Translations under genes and position numbers: made by a program | Notes under the pieces: model-generated | What the model saw: only the letters and a program-made list of their open reading frames with translations | Told to the model about the DNA's origin: nothing | The model's database searches: none | Part shown: positions 34,937-43,563 of the stretch, one piece after another | Layout: each line of letters starts with the position of its first letter | How positions within the stretch are numbered: the stretch's first letter is position 1 | DNA from: Salinibacter sp. 10B | GTDB taxonomy: Bacteria; Bacteroidota; Rhodothermia; Rhodothermales; Salinibacteraceae | Assembly: GCF_002954405.1 (NCBI RefSeq) | Contig: NZ_MQWC01000004.1 | Span: forward strand, 1,448,301 to 1,512,300 | DNA length: 64,000 nt | Direction of reading: 5' to 3'

Positions 34937-37207
34937 CTAGTTGATACGTACCGTTGCCGAGACATATGGGTAAACAGGTATTTTGCTTACAACATTATCT
35001 CTACTTATGTCATAGTAGAATATGTTTTTCCGATCATAGGCATTTATCGCTCCCGCCTCCGCTTCAAGAGTCACTCCAGGTGCAACGTCGAAGGGCCGGC
35101 TCACGGACACATCGAGACGGTGTGAGGGCGGAAGACGCCCTCCGTATGGTTCATTGAAGAGCACGAGGGCTCGCCCGGACTCTTCTTCAGGCGTTACAAA
35201 TTGGTTTATAATATTCGGCGCCAGATCAAATCCATACGCTTGCGTATAGGGTCGGCCTGAGCCGTACATCCAGCTGAGGCGTGCGGAAACTTTCCCGATC
35301 TCCACTCCCCCAACGACATTGAATTGGTGACGCTGATCGTGTGAAGGGAAGTACTCGAAAACCGTCCCATCAAGCCAAGCCCCCAAATCTTCCTGCGCAG
35401 CTTCGTACTGCACCTTCGACCAGCCGTATCCCGCGTAGAGGTAAAACGGGTCGGTTTTCAACTCCAGTCGAGCATCGAGACCATAGGAGAATCCATCCGC
35501 CAGTGCAAAATTCGTCTCGAAGCGATCAACAGGACTCCACTGTTGCACCGATAGATTTGCCATGTCTTTCGCGTACCCTTCCACACTCAACTCAATCGCG
35601 TCGACAATCTCTTGCCGATACCCCAAAATGCTGTGTAGCGCACGGGGCGGGCGTTCGGTCAGGGGCTCGGGCGTCCAGACCGTAAATTCTGTCCCTGCAT
35701 CCTGTGCATCCGTAATTCCCTGCGAGACCTGGTTATACTTTCCTAGAGATAGGCTGACTTCTTGCTGGTCGGTCCCATCCGGGCGATACGAAAGACGCAG
35801 TCGAGGCTCGTATGTGGGAGGAGAAATACGCGAGTGAATCTGAAAGCCAATGCTCGGATGCACGGTCAGATAATCCCCAACCCTTTTCTTAAGAGACCCA
35901 AACGTGTAGATGACGCCTCCAAAGGGACGTCCTGTGTTTGAAAGCGTAAACTTCTGGTCGAGGGAAAACTGATAAGAGGTGATCTTCGTGCGAACCCCGA
36001 GACGAAGGGTGCCCCAGGCAGTCTCTTGTTCTTGTTCAATATCAAAAAATCCTCTTCGCAGCCCTGCCGAGCGCTCCGGGTCGCCAATCGTTCCCGCCGA
36101 GTTCGTAAACTGGGAATACCCGCCACTGACCTCCAAGGCGTAGTTGAGTCCAGTCCCGAACAACAAACAGTTGCCTCCAATTGCGGAGTTGGCCCACGTC
36201 ATCGCAGTGTTCTGCTCGTTACTGAGCCGCCCCTCGTCGTACGTGCGCATGCCTGTGATGGAGCAGGACGCGCTTTCGTGCTGCAGGGAATATCGCCCGG
36301 TCATATCATAAAAGGTGAGGGGAACCTCTTGCCCCAACAAAGGATCGGCTGTTTTCCTCACCGTTGAGTGCCGGACCACCGCCAAAAAGGACTGGCTTCC
36401 TTTTTCAAGAGGTCCTTCAACGCGCGCAGAGCTGATAAACGGACTGACCGACGCACTTCCGGCATACTTCTTCATGTTTCCCTTTCGAAGCGTGACGTCA
36501 ACCACGGCGGAGAGCTTTCCCATGTACTTTGCCCCGAACCCGCCGGCATATACATCTGCGCTTTTTACGGCCTCTTTTGGAAACGCCGAGTAGAAGTTTG
36601 AGATGTGTAAGGGCTTCACGATCGGGATATCATCCACGAGGAAGAGATTCTGACTCACCTTTCCTCCTCGAATATTGAGCCCTCCCCCTCTACTTCCAGC
36701 AGACACAACACCGGGAAGCGTTTGGAGGTAGGACGCCAGATCCCCACTTGGTCCGGGCGTAGGTATGCGCTCCAGATCCGCTACCCCAACCGTCTGAAGA
36801 CCTGCCTGACGACGCGTGGCTCCTTTCTCGACCTCCACGCGCACTTCCTCCAGGCGCTTGGCCTGGGACGTGAGCTCTATACTGTACGCCCGCTCCTGTC
36901 CATCAAGCCGGAGCGTGTCGCGGTAGGTCTCAAACCCAATAAAGCTCACCCGGAGAATATAGGACGCAGGGGGAATCCCTCGAAGTTCGTAGTAGCCGTC
37001 TTGCCCGGACGAGGTCGCCTTCCGTACGTCCGACTCTCGCCCCCGCAGCACGACGTTTGCACCGGGAAGCGTCCGCCCATCCTCGGCGGACGTAATCACG
37101 CCTCGGAGGACGGAATCGGACTGGCCGATTGCCGACGCGGGGATGAGGAATGCGAGTACGGTGCATGCCACCACGCCCTTCAGCGTTTCCTTTAGGGTCC
37201 AGTTCAT
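34937..37207 (-). CDS. TonB-dependent receptor with N-terminal carboxypeptidase-like domain (non-SusC)
   Basis: About 756 residues from the ATG at 37207 (MNWTLKETLKGVVACTVLAF); an ATG at 37219 is four codons upstream. After the signal peptide come a CarboxypepD_reg-like domain ('RGVITSAEDGRTLPGANVVL', about residues 30-110) and a plug ('DLASYLQTLPGVVSAGSRGG', 'LNIRGGKVSQNLFLVDDIPI'). A 22-strand-type barrel ends 'SKIPVYPYVSATVRIN'. It is shorter than SusC proteins and has no SusD partner. A DUF4249-like lipoprotein follows. The ligand is unknown. Its start lies about 97 bp after the susD3 terminator, and no clear promoter was seen there. Confidence 0.88.
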   Translation of the reverse strand: MNWTLKETLKGVVACTVLAFLIPASAIGQSDSVLRGVITSAEDGRTLPGANVVLRGRESDVRKATSSGQDGYYELRGIPPASYILRVSFIGFETYRDTLRLDGQERAYSIELTSQAKRLEEVRVEVEKGATRRQAGLQTVGVADLERIPTPGPSGDLASYLQTLPGVVSAGSRGGGLNIRGGKVSQNLFLVDDIPIVKPLHISNFYSAFPKEAVKSADVYAGGFGAKYMGKLSAVVDVTLRKGNMKKYAGSASVSPFISSARVEGPLEKGSQSFLAVVRHSTVRKTADPLLGQEVPLTFYDMTGRYSLQHESASCSITGMRTYDEGRLSNEQNTAMTWANSAIGGNCLLFGTGLNYALEVSGGYSQFTNSAGTIGDPERSAGLRRGFFDIEQEQETAWGTLRLGVRTKITSYQFSLDQKFTLSNTGRPFGGVIYTFGSLKKRVGDYLTVHPSIGFQIHSRISPPTYEPRLRLSYRPDGTDQQEVSLSLGKYNQVSQGITDAQDAGTEFTVWTPEPLTERPPRALHSILGYRQEIVDAIELSVEGYAKDMANLSVQQWSPVDRFETNFALADGFSYGLDARLELKTDPFYLYAGYGWSKVQYEAAQEDLGAWLDGTVFEYFPSHDQRHQFNVVGGVEIGKVSARLSWMYGSGRPYTQAYGFDLAPNIINQFVTPEEESGRALVLFNEPYGGRLPPSHRLDVSVSRPFDVAPGVTLEAEAGAINAYDRKNIFYYDISRDNVVSKIPVYPYVSATVRIN

Positions 37208-37303
37208 GATTGATGACAATCAGTCTGTAGCACGACGACGAACATCTGCAGTAGCTCCTACGTCCCCGTTTGATCCCTCTCGTAGAACGAGGATACGCCC
37301 AAC

Positions 37304-37338
37304 AGAAAAAGGGCCGAGGGCTTTCTCGCCCTCGGCCC
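37304..37338 (-). terminator. Rho-independent terminator after susD3
   Basis: An 11-bp perfect stem (GGGCCGAGGGC/GCCCTCGGCCC, 37311-37338) with a 6-nt loop is followed on the minus strand by five U residues. It lies about 45 bp beyond the susD3 stop codon. Confidence 0.88.
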
Positions 37339-37382
37339 CTGAAATATTCGTCCAACGCTCGGACAACATCCAGAATGGTGCC

Positions 37383-39182
37383 CTACTGAATGGAAGCACG
37401 CTGAGGCGTCGGTCCGCTAGCGGACGTCTGCGCGCTCGGCGCGGTGCCCGAAGGGGCAGTGTAGGGACCGTCACATCCATTGGGCGAGACATTCCCCGTA
37501 GACGTGACGTTGCCATTCACAGGCTTACACCAGGCCTGATCGCCACTGGCCGTTCCCTCTTCAGACGTGAAGCTGGTGCCTCCGAAGGTATACACGGACG
37601 CCTGGACAGTCTGAAGCTCACTGGCCGGGACCGGCAGATGCAACGGCGTACCGGCCTGCATGGCACTGCGACGCCGCAGGTCGAAGTAGGACTGGCCGTG
37701 AACCATCCGATAGAGCTCCAGGTCTCGCTCGTAGAAGATGGCATTCAGGACCTCCTCCTGACCCGCACTCGAAGACAGAGGATCAAGCCCACCGTTCTCC
37801 ACTCGGGTGCCGTTGTTGATGATCGAGCGAGCACCGCTCACGTCACCGTTTGCACGGATGAGTGCCTCAGCCTGCATGGTGTTGTTCTCCACCGCCAGGA
37901 AGAAGGGACGCGGACCGGCTCCGAAGGGAGTCGTGGAACCAGTCGCCTGCGGAATGGCGAAAGGACGCGCCCACCAGTAGTTGCTGTAAAGCCGGGGCCC
38001 ACGCGAAACCGTGAAGAAGCTCAGGTCCGTAACGTAGGCAAAGTAGCAGCCTTCCGGCTTATAGCTGGCATCCGCGGGAGGCGCTCCCGTCCCCGTCGTC
38101 GTCGACGTACACAGTCGCTGGTCCTCCGATTCGGCCTTGGGCAGCAGATTTCCGTTCTGTGCCTCGCTGGTGGGATACTTCACCGGGTAGCTAGAGTCCA
38201 TGAGGTTGAGCAGCCGATTGTCCACCCGATAGTACCATTTCACCACCACGCTAAGGTACTGATAGGAGTCAACCCAATCTCCGGCGAATCCATCCAGCGT
38301 GAGGGACACGGTATTCTTGACGCCGTTCTGCGTGAACGTCAGCACGTCGCCCCACGAGTAGCCGTCCACACTGCTCAGGTCCGAGTTCTCGGACGCGGTA
38401 CGGCTGTTGCTTACCGCCACCCGGGCCGAAAGCGTGTTCGCGATCGCTGCGAACTTCGAGCTGCTCACGTCCGTCGACCACGGCAGGAAGCGAGAGAGCG
38501 TGAAGCCATTGTTGCTGGCAATTGTGGCCGCCTTCTGCAGATCTTTGACGGCCTGACCGGCCACTGCCGGGTACGGCTGAAACTCAAGCTCCGCCACATT
38601 CGCGTCCTTCGTCAGAATGTAGGCTTTGTCGAAGATATTGGCCAGCCGACCGTGCGCCCATCCTCGAAGAAGATAAGCAGCTGCCCGCACCTTCTGTGTT
38701 TGATCCGAACCGTCAATGACAATGTCCAGATTCTCATTCTCAATCTGGATGATCACGTCATTGGCAGTCGAGAGGGACGAGTTCAGCGGTCCCCACACCG
38801 GCTCCGAGATGTTGCTCGGAATATTGCTGGAGATCGAATTCTGAAATCGCACCTTCGGTTCCTTATTGGGCGTCCAGAGGCTCGCAAACGCATTCGTCAT
38901 GGTCTGCGAATCCGCCCAGCCATCAAGGTGAGGTCCCGGAGCGTAAAAGGAGGCTCCCCCACCGGATCCTCCGTAAATGGCCTGATAGAACGTCCGGTAC
39001 CCTCCGGAAAGCAGCGAGACAACGTCTTGAGGACGGTTCAGGGCCTCCGATCGGTTCGGCGCGTTCTTGTTGTCAACATTCAGGTCAGCAAGGCCATCGC
39101 AGCCTGGAAGGGTAAAGGCAAGCGCAAGGACCAGAAGGGGCGCCGCCCACCGGATCTTTCCCTGTGTAACTGAAAGACTCAT
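37383..39182 (-). CDS. SusD/RagB-like lipoprotein 3
   Basis: 599 residues with a lipoprotein signal ('LALAFTLPGC', Cys about residue 28), followed by 'DGLADLNVDNKNAPNRSEAL', a good match to the SusD N-terminus. 'RAAAYLLRGWAHGRLANIFD' is the conserved TPR helix region ('A..LRAw.y..L...FG'). 'FYERDLELYRMVHGQSYFDL' followed by 'RRRSAM' is the 'ER..EL..EG.R..DL.R' segment. It is longer than the other two SusD proteins and carries a disordered Gly/Ser/Thr-rich C-terminus. It lies 105 bp downstream of susC3. Confidence 0.9.
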   Translation of the reverse strand: MSLSVTQGKIRWAAPLLVLALAFTLPGCDGLADLNVDNKNAPNRSEALNRPQDVVSLLSGGYRTFYQAIYGGSGGGASFYAPGPHLDGWADSQTMTNAFASLWTPNKEPKVRFQNSISSNIPSNISEPVWGPLNSSLSTANDVIIQIENENLDIVIDGSDQTQKVRAAAYLLRGWAHGRLANIFDKAYILTKDANVAELEFQPYPAVAGQAVKDLQKAATIASNNGFTLSRFLPWSTDVSSSKFAAIANTLSARVAVSNSRTASENSDLSSVDGYSWGDVLTFTQNGVKNTVSLTLDGFAGDWVDSYQYLSVVVKWYYRVDNRLLNLMDSSYPVKYPTSEAQNGNLLPKAESEDQRLCTSTTTGTGAPPADASYKPEGCYFAYVTDLSFFTVSRGPRLYSNYWWARPFAIPQATGSTTPFGAGPRPFFLAVENNTMQAEALIRANGDVSGARSIINNGTRVENGGLDPLSSSAGQEEVLNAIFYERDLELYRMVHGQSYFDLRRRSAMQAGTPLHLPVPASELQTVQASVYTFGGTSFTSEEGTASGDQAWCKPVNGNVTSTGNVSPNGCDGPYTAPSGTAPSAQTSASGPTPQRASIQ

Positions 39183-39236
39183 AATTTCGGTGTCGTTAAT
39201 CGAGTATCGCGTAGATAGAGCGGAGAAAAGGCCTGT

Positions 39237-39267
39237 GCTGCACGCAGCGTTCTCCGCTGCGTGCAGC
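39237..39267 (-). promoter_or_regulatory. Intercistronic hairpin between susC3 and susD3
   Basis: A 13-bp perfect stem (GCTGCACGCAGCG at 39237-39249 with 39255-39267) has a 5-nt loop. It is the strongest of the three susC-susD hairpins. On the minus strand only a short CCTTTTCTCC follows, so partial termination or 3'-end protection of susC mRNA is plausible. Confidence 0.6.
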
Positions 39268-39287
39268 CGGCCGTGGAGTGGAGGGCG

Positions 39288-42200
39288 TTAGAACAACAGC
39301 TCAAGCGAGAAGGTGTAGCTCCGGAAGTTGGGATATCCGAAGTCATCCACCTTGAAGTTGGTGGGCTGCGTGTCACCATCTCCGCTCTGCACCGACACCT
39401 CAGGGTCGTACCCACTGTACGGCGTGATGGTGAAGAGATTTCGCCCCGACACGCTGAGCTCCGCTTGCCGCAGCTGGTCGCCAATTCCGACGCCCTGCAG
39501 CAGATCCTGGGAAATGGTGTACCCGAGCGACACCTCTCGGAGCTTCAGGTACGAACCATTCTCCACAAAGTAGCTGGAGGGGTCGGACTGGTTGTACGGC
39601 CCACTCAGATAATAGCTCATGTTGTGGCGTTGGCCTTCCGGCTCATCGGCCTGATCCACAACTCCAGCCCGCTCGTTAAAGATGAGGAGCTGCTTCGTGT
39701 AGTTGTACACGTCGGCCCCCTTCTCCCAGTCCGCCACGGCGTGCACCGTGAAGTTGTTGTAGTTGAGGGTCGTGTTGAAGCCCACCGCAAAGTCCGGAAT
39801 GGTGTTGCCGATCTGCTGCGTCACCTTCTGACCATTCGCGTCCGTCACGTAGAAGGCTTGCTCGTTCTGCGTGTACTGCGTTCCCTCCTCAATCACGAAG
39901 CCCTCGTCGTTGACCGTGAGGTCGTCGCGGGTAAGCGCATCGTCCGTATCGTTCCGAGACGACGAGTAGCCGTACAGCTCGCCATTGTCGTTGAACCGAA
40001 GCTGGTCAATCGAGGTGGCAAGCTTGTTTCCGTAAATCGCCCCGTACGGCACGTTCTCACCGACGCGGAAGAGGGAAACAGCGGACCCTACGTTCCGGGT
40101 GTAAGCTGGCCGATCAAGCTCGGTCACCTCCTGCGTGACCTTGCTGAACGTGACGCCTGCACTCCAGGACAGGTTGTCCTGGTCGATCGGCGTCCCTCGA
40201 AGCGACAACTCGATACTGCTGTTCTCCATCGTTCCGGCATTCCGCCACTGCGAGTTGAAGCCAGCCGCAGCGGAGAGGGGCACGTTCAGCACCTGATTGT
40301 CGGCGACTGAGCTGGCGTACGTCCCGGAGAAGAAGAACCGTTCGAGGAAGGCGATGTCGGTCCCCACGGTCCACTCCGTGAGGTTCACCGGCTCAATCTC
40401 GTCGTTCCCGAGCGTCTGCTTCGAGATGCCCGACGGGGACACCGCAAAGGTTTCGTACTGCGCGACGAAGGGCGGTCGATCTCCCGCCGTTCCGTACGTA
40501 CCGCGCAGCTTGAGCTGGCCCACGTTGGGGATGTCGAAGTCTTGGGTCAGACGATACGTCCCGGAGAGGCGGTAGTACGTCTGATACCGAACCTCGGGCC
40601 CGAAGAGGGAGAGGCCATCTCGGCGCACCACCGCGTCGAGGATGTAGGTATCCCGATAGTCCAGCACGAGGTTTCCGCTAATGTTCTCAGCGAGAATCGT
40701 GGACGAGAACGAACTGGCATTCAGGTTATCCGAGATCGTATTGTCGAACTGGGGAACGTCCGCCGCGAGAAATTCGCTCCCGCTTGTGTTAAACCCTTCC
40801 TGTTCTCGCTCCTCGTAGGTGTACGTGCCCGTAAAGTCCGTCGACAACTCCCCAAAGTCCTGACTGAGAAGAATTCGTCCCGTCCCAATCGTGAGGGTCT
40901 GGACGGACGAGGACTCGAACAATTCTCCCTGGCTCGGAGAACCGGTCGGACTCGCCGGGAGAGTGCCCCGCCTCACATAGTTCGAAAACTGGTTTTCCTC
41001 TCGGTCATACGAGAAGCGCCCGTCAAAGGAAAGCCAGTCGGTCAGGTCGAACGTGGCCTTGAAGTTCCCCAGGAGACGTTCGTCCTGGAAGCTTTCATTA
41101 TTCGTGGCCAGCGTGTACACCGGGTTCGATGCGTTCCCCGAATTGGAAAAGGGGTTCACTGGAGCATCGATGCTATCGGGCGCCGGCGCATCCAGATCGA
41201 GGTCCGGTGCAGCAAGCAGGGTGCCGTAGAATACATTATCGCCCTGGCCCTGCTCATCAATGTCCACACCGCCCTGTCGACTGTACAGGGTCGATACGTC
41301 AAGCTTCATCCAGTCCGTCACCTGGTTTCCCACGTTTACCCGGAAGTTTCGCCGACGATACCCCTCGGCCTGCTGAATGACTCCGCCCTGATGCAGATTT
41401 TCGAACGAGACGAGGTAATTCAGGTCGCCTCGGTTCGTCGCAAAGGAGATGTAATTCGTGAAGAAGGGCTGGGGAGTGTACAGCTCTTCCTGCTGGTCAA
41501 AGGTCCGACTAAAGTCATTATCAATGACGTTCAGCGAGCCGGGCAGCGGAGAGTACGGAGTACAGGGTGCTCCTTTACAACTCGACGACTCGCTAGGAGA
41601 CGGACGGTACTGATTGACGACATTTCCGTTTTCAATCTTGCCGCGATTGTGGTGCGTGGCAAGATCAATCTTGTTCGCAAGCTGGGAGAATCCAACCTCA
41701 TTGCGAACTCGGACAGCCGTTTCTCCTTCTGCCTGCTCAGCACCCGTTTTGGTGATAATCTGAACCACACCGTTAGCACCGAGAGAGCCATACAGTGAGG
41801 CCGCCGCGGCTCCCTTCACGACCTCAATCGACTTCACGTTCTGCATGTCGATGTCTTCCAGAGACCCCTGAGTGATCGCACCGTCGACCACAATGAGCGG
41901 GTCCTGACTTCCCGTAATCGACACCGTGCCTCGAAGACGAACGCGGGGAGTGGCTCCGGGCTCACCCGACGGGCGAACCACCCGCGCCCCCGAAACGCTT
42001 GCCCGCAGTGCATCCGCAGGGTTCTCGGCCGGCACATTTTCCAACTGATCGCTGCCGACCTTGTCAACGGAGTATCCAATCTTGCTCGTCTCGGTCCCCC
42101 TCGACACTCCGGTCACCACAACCTCTCCAATCTCAGCTTGGGCGGGCTGCAGTTCAAAACGCACCTGTGTGGAGGATCCGGACTCTACAGTGATCGTGCG

Positions 42201-42449
42201 ACTCTTGTCTTGATACCCGACGAAGGACGCCTGGATCGTGTAGTCTCCAGAGGGAACCCGAAAAGAGAAGTTTCCTTCAGCGTCCGTTGCGGCCCCGATT
42301 CCCTCTGCTGGGATCTGAACGGACGCGCCCGGTAAACTCTCTCCCGTGCTCGCATCAAGAACAGTTCCTCTTACAGTCCCCTGCTGGGCAAAGACAAGCC
42401 CTGGCACCAGCAGTAGGCCTGCAAGAATTGGCAGTAGCTTTGTATTCAT
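39288..42449 (-). CDS. SusC/RagA-type TonB-dependent outer-membrane transporter 3
   Basis: About 1053 residues from the ATG at 42449 (MNTKLLPILAGLLLVPGLVF), where the signal peptide begins. The open frame continues 69 codons upstream without any signal-like start. It has a carboxypeptidase-like domain ('QGTVRGTVLDASTGESLPGA'), the TonB-box-like 'IGEVVVTGVS', and a plug with 'SQDPLIVVDGAITQGSLEDI' and 'VVKGAAAASLYGSLGANGVV'. The barrel ends 'NFRSYTFSLELLF'. The N-terminal domain is related to, but clearly different from, those of SusC1 and SusC2. It pairs with SusD3. Confidence 0.94.
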   Translation of the reverse strand: MNTKLLPILAGLLLVPGLVFAQQGTVRGTVLDASTGESLPGASVQIPAEGIGAATDAEGNFSFRVPSGDYTIQASFVGYQDKSRTITVESGSSTQVRFELQPAQAEIGEVVVTGVSRGTETSKIGYSVDKVGSDQLENVPAENPADALRASVSGARVVRPSGEPGATPRVRLRGTVSITGSQDPLIVVDGAITQGSLEDIDMQNVKSIEVVKGAAAASLYGSLGANGVVQIITKTGAEQAEGETAVRVRNEVGFSQLANKIDLATHHNRGKIENGNVVNQYRPSPSESSSCKGAPCTPYSPLPGSLNVIDNDFSRTFDQQEELYTPQPFFTNYISFATNRGDLNYLVSFENLHQGGVIQQAEGYRRRNFRVNVGNQVTDWMKLDVSTLYSRQGGVDIDEQGQGDNVFYGTLLAAPDLDLDAPAPDSIDAPVNPFSNSGNASNPVYTLATNNESFQDERLLGNFKATFDLTDWLSFDGRFSYDREENQFSNYVRRGTLPASPTGSPSQGELFESSSVQTLTIGTGRILLSQDFGELSTDFTGTYTYEEREQEGFNTSGSEFLAADVPQFDNTISDNLNASSFSSTILAENISGNLVLDYRDTYILDAVVRRDGLSLFGPEVRYQTYYRLSGTYRLTQDFDIPNVGQLKLRGTYGTAGDRPPFVAQYETFAVSPSGISKQTLGNDEIEPVNLTEWTVGTDIAFLERFFFSGTYASSVADNQVLNVPLSAAAGFNSQWRNAGTMENSSIELSLRGTPIDQDNLSWSAGVTFSKVTQEVTELDRPAYTRNVGSAVSLFRVGENVPYGAIYGNKLATSIDQLRFNDNGELYGYSSSRNDTDDALTRDDLTVNDEGFVIEEGTQYTQNEQAFYVTDANGQKVTQQIGNTIPDFAVGFNTTLNYNNFTVHAVADWEKGADVYNYTKQLLIFNERAGVVDQADEPEGQRHNMSYYLSGPYNQSDPSSYFVENGSYLKLREVSLGYTISQDLLQGVGIGDQLRQAELSVSGRNLFTITPYSGYDPEVSVQSGDGDTQPTNFKVDDFGYPNFRSYTFSLELLF

Positions 42450-42939
42450 ACTTAAGCTGTGTGGATATTCGAAGAGCGATGGTGTGGTTGACACCAAGGG
42501 TGAAACCCCGTGCTTCCGTCTGCTGAAATTCTCCGCAATCCGTGCTGAGCACATGCACGCACTCGTCTGTGCCCCGTTGTTTTCCACGTGCTTGTAAGCA
42601 CAAGGGCTCAAATACTCGTCAAAGACCGACGCGCTGGCATGTCCGTGTGCATCCATCGGCGATCTCCGTTTTCAGACCGTCCCTCCCACTGGTGGATTCG
42701 TCGTGTCCACCCGGCCTGTGAACGCCTCCGGATTCAAACCGATGAAAGTGAAGCCACTACATAAAGACGCCACGTGCTAACATCGGCGACTCCGACAGTG
42801 ATCAACCGCAACGGGCATGTCAACCGCAGCGCCCAACAGACCTCGGCGCTGATGATGTCGACCTCCTTCATGTGCCCTTTATCGAGACAACTCCAAGAGC
42901 GCTTTCCTCTCGGGTTTCTTCATGATTGCGTGCGAATTT
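42450..42939 (-). promoter_or_regulatory. Long 5' leader of susC3
   Basis: About 480 nt from the predicted start of transcription to the susC3 ATG. The frame upstream of the ATG is open but its composition is not coding-like. No known riboswitch was recognised. Confidence 0.35.
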
Positions 42940-42968
42940 GATAACGTGCAGTGAACCAATTGTCAAAG
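42940..42968 (-). promoter_or_regulatory. Promoter of the susC3-susD3 operon
   Basis: On the minus strand, TTGACA (42963-42968) and TATCAA (42940-42945) are separated by 17 bp: a perfect -35 with a four-of-six -10. Its position upstream of the leader matches the other two susC genes. Confidence 0.55.
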
Positions 42969-43563
42969 AATGCCCAAGTCCCCGACGCATCTCTTCTTGA
43001 GTCTATTCTCGGTTCAATCTCCATCTTGAGAACGATTATAAGCAAATTTTTTGTTATTAGTAATATAATATTTTTTTAACTTTAGATACTCAATTCTGGC
43101 ATGCCTCCTCAATACTTCGGCCCTGCACAGGACATAGCTTAGCATCACCTAACAGATTTGGAAGCGCTTCCAAACTGAGAGAACAAACAAATATTACAAA
43201 TATCTTATATTAAGGGAGTATAAAGCATTGGTAACACGAATACGAAGTGTACTCGGCCCCTTTCGATCTTTTTTATAACTTCATCTGACACGTAGAATAA
43301 TTTTCCTCTCGTCGTCTCTCAGCCGCGCATCTCCACCCGTTTTGCTTTTCATTATCTGTGTTTTCACTTCTCCTCCGCACTTTTCCATAACGCCCGAGTG
43401 GTCCGCCCATCCAATCGGGGGCCTGTTTGACACGATTTCCGAGTGGACAATCTCGGAGTGAACAAACGCCCGCTCTGCCAAGACACAATATCTATTTCCC
43501 AAACATAGGACGTCGGCTCGCTTATACACCTGCAACTCCCCGTCTATCATCAATCACCCTCAT
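42969..43563. other. AT-rich intergenic region between susC3 and murB
   Basis: This stretch of about 600 bp is much richer in A+T than its surroundings, especially 43030-43090 and 43190-43215. It carries a TAACTTTA element (43077) like those before susC1 and susC2, and the perfect palindrome at 43157-43174. No gene is supported. A murB promoter must also lie here, but none was identified with confidence. Confidence 0.45.
43157..43174. promoter_or_regulatory. Perfect 18-bp palindrome, LacI-family operator type
   Basis: TTTGGAAGCGCTTCCAAA is a perfect inverted repeat centred on CG, the typical form of LacI/GalR-family operators. It lies about 190 bp upstream of the susC3 -35 box and 390 bp before murB, so it is more likely to belong to susC3. 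No LacI-family gene is in the window. Confidence 0.6.

Noticed and set aside
37143-39173. Long plus-strand open frame (about 680 codons) opposite susD3
   Set aside because: Arg-rich translation with no family features. It covers the terminator and the start of the TonB receptor and is clearly antisense to real genes.
42450-42656. N-terminal extension of susC3 to an ATG at 42656
   Set aside because: The signal peptide starts only at 42449. The 69 extra residues are non-conserved and would prevent export.
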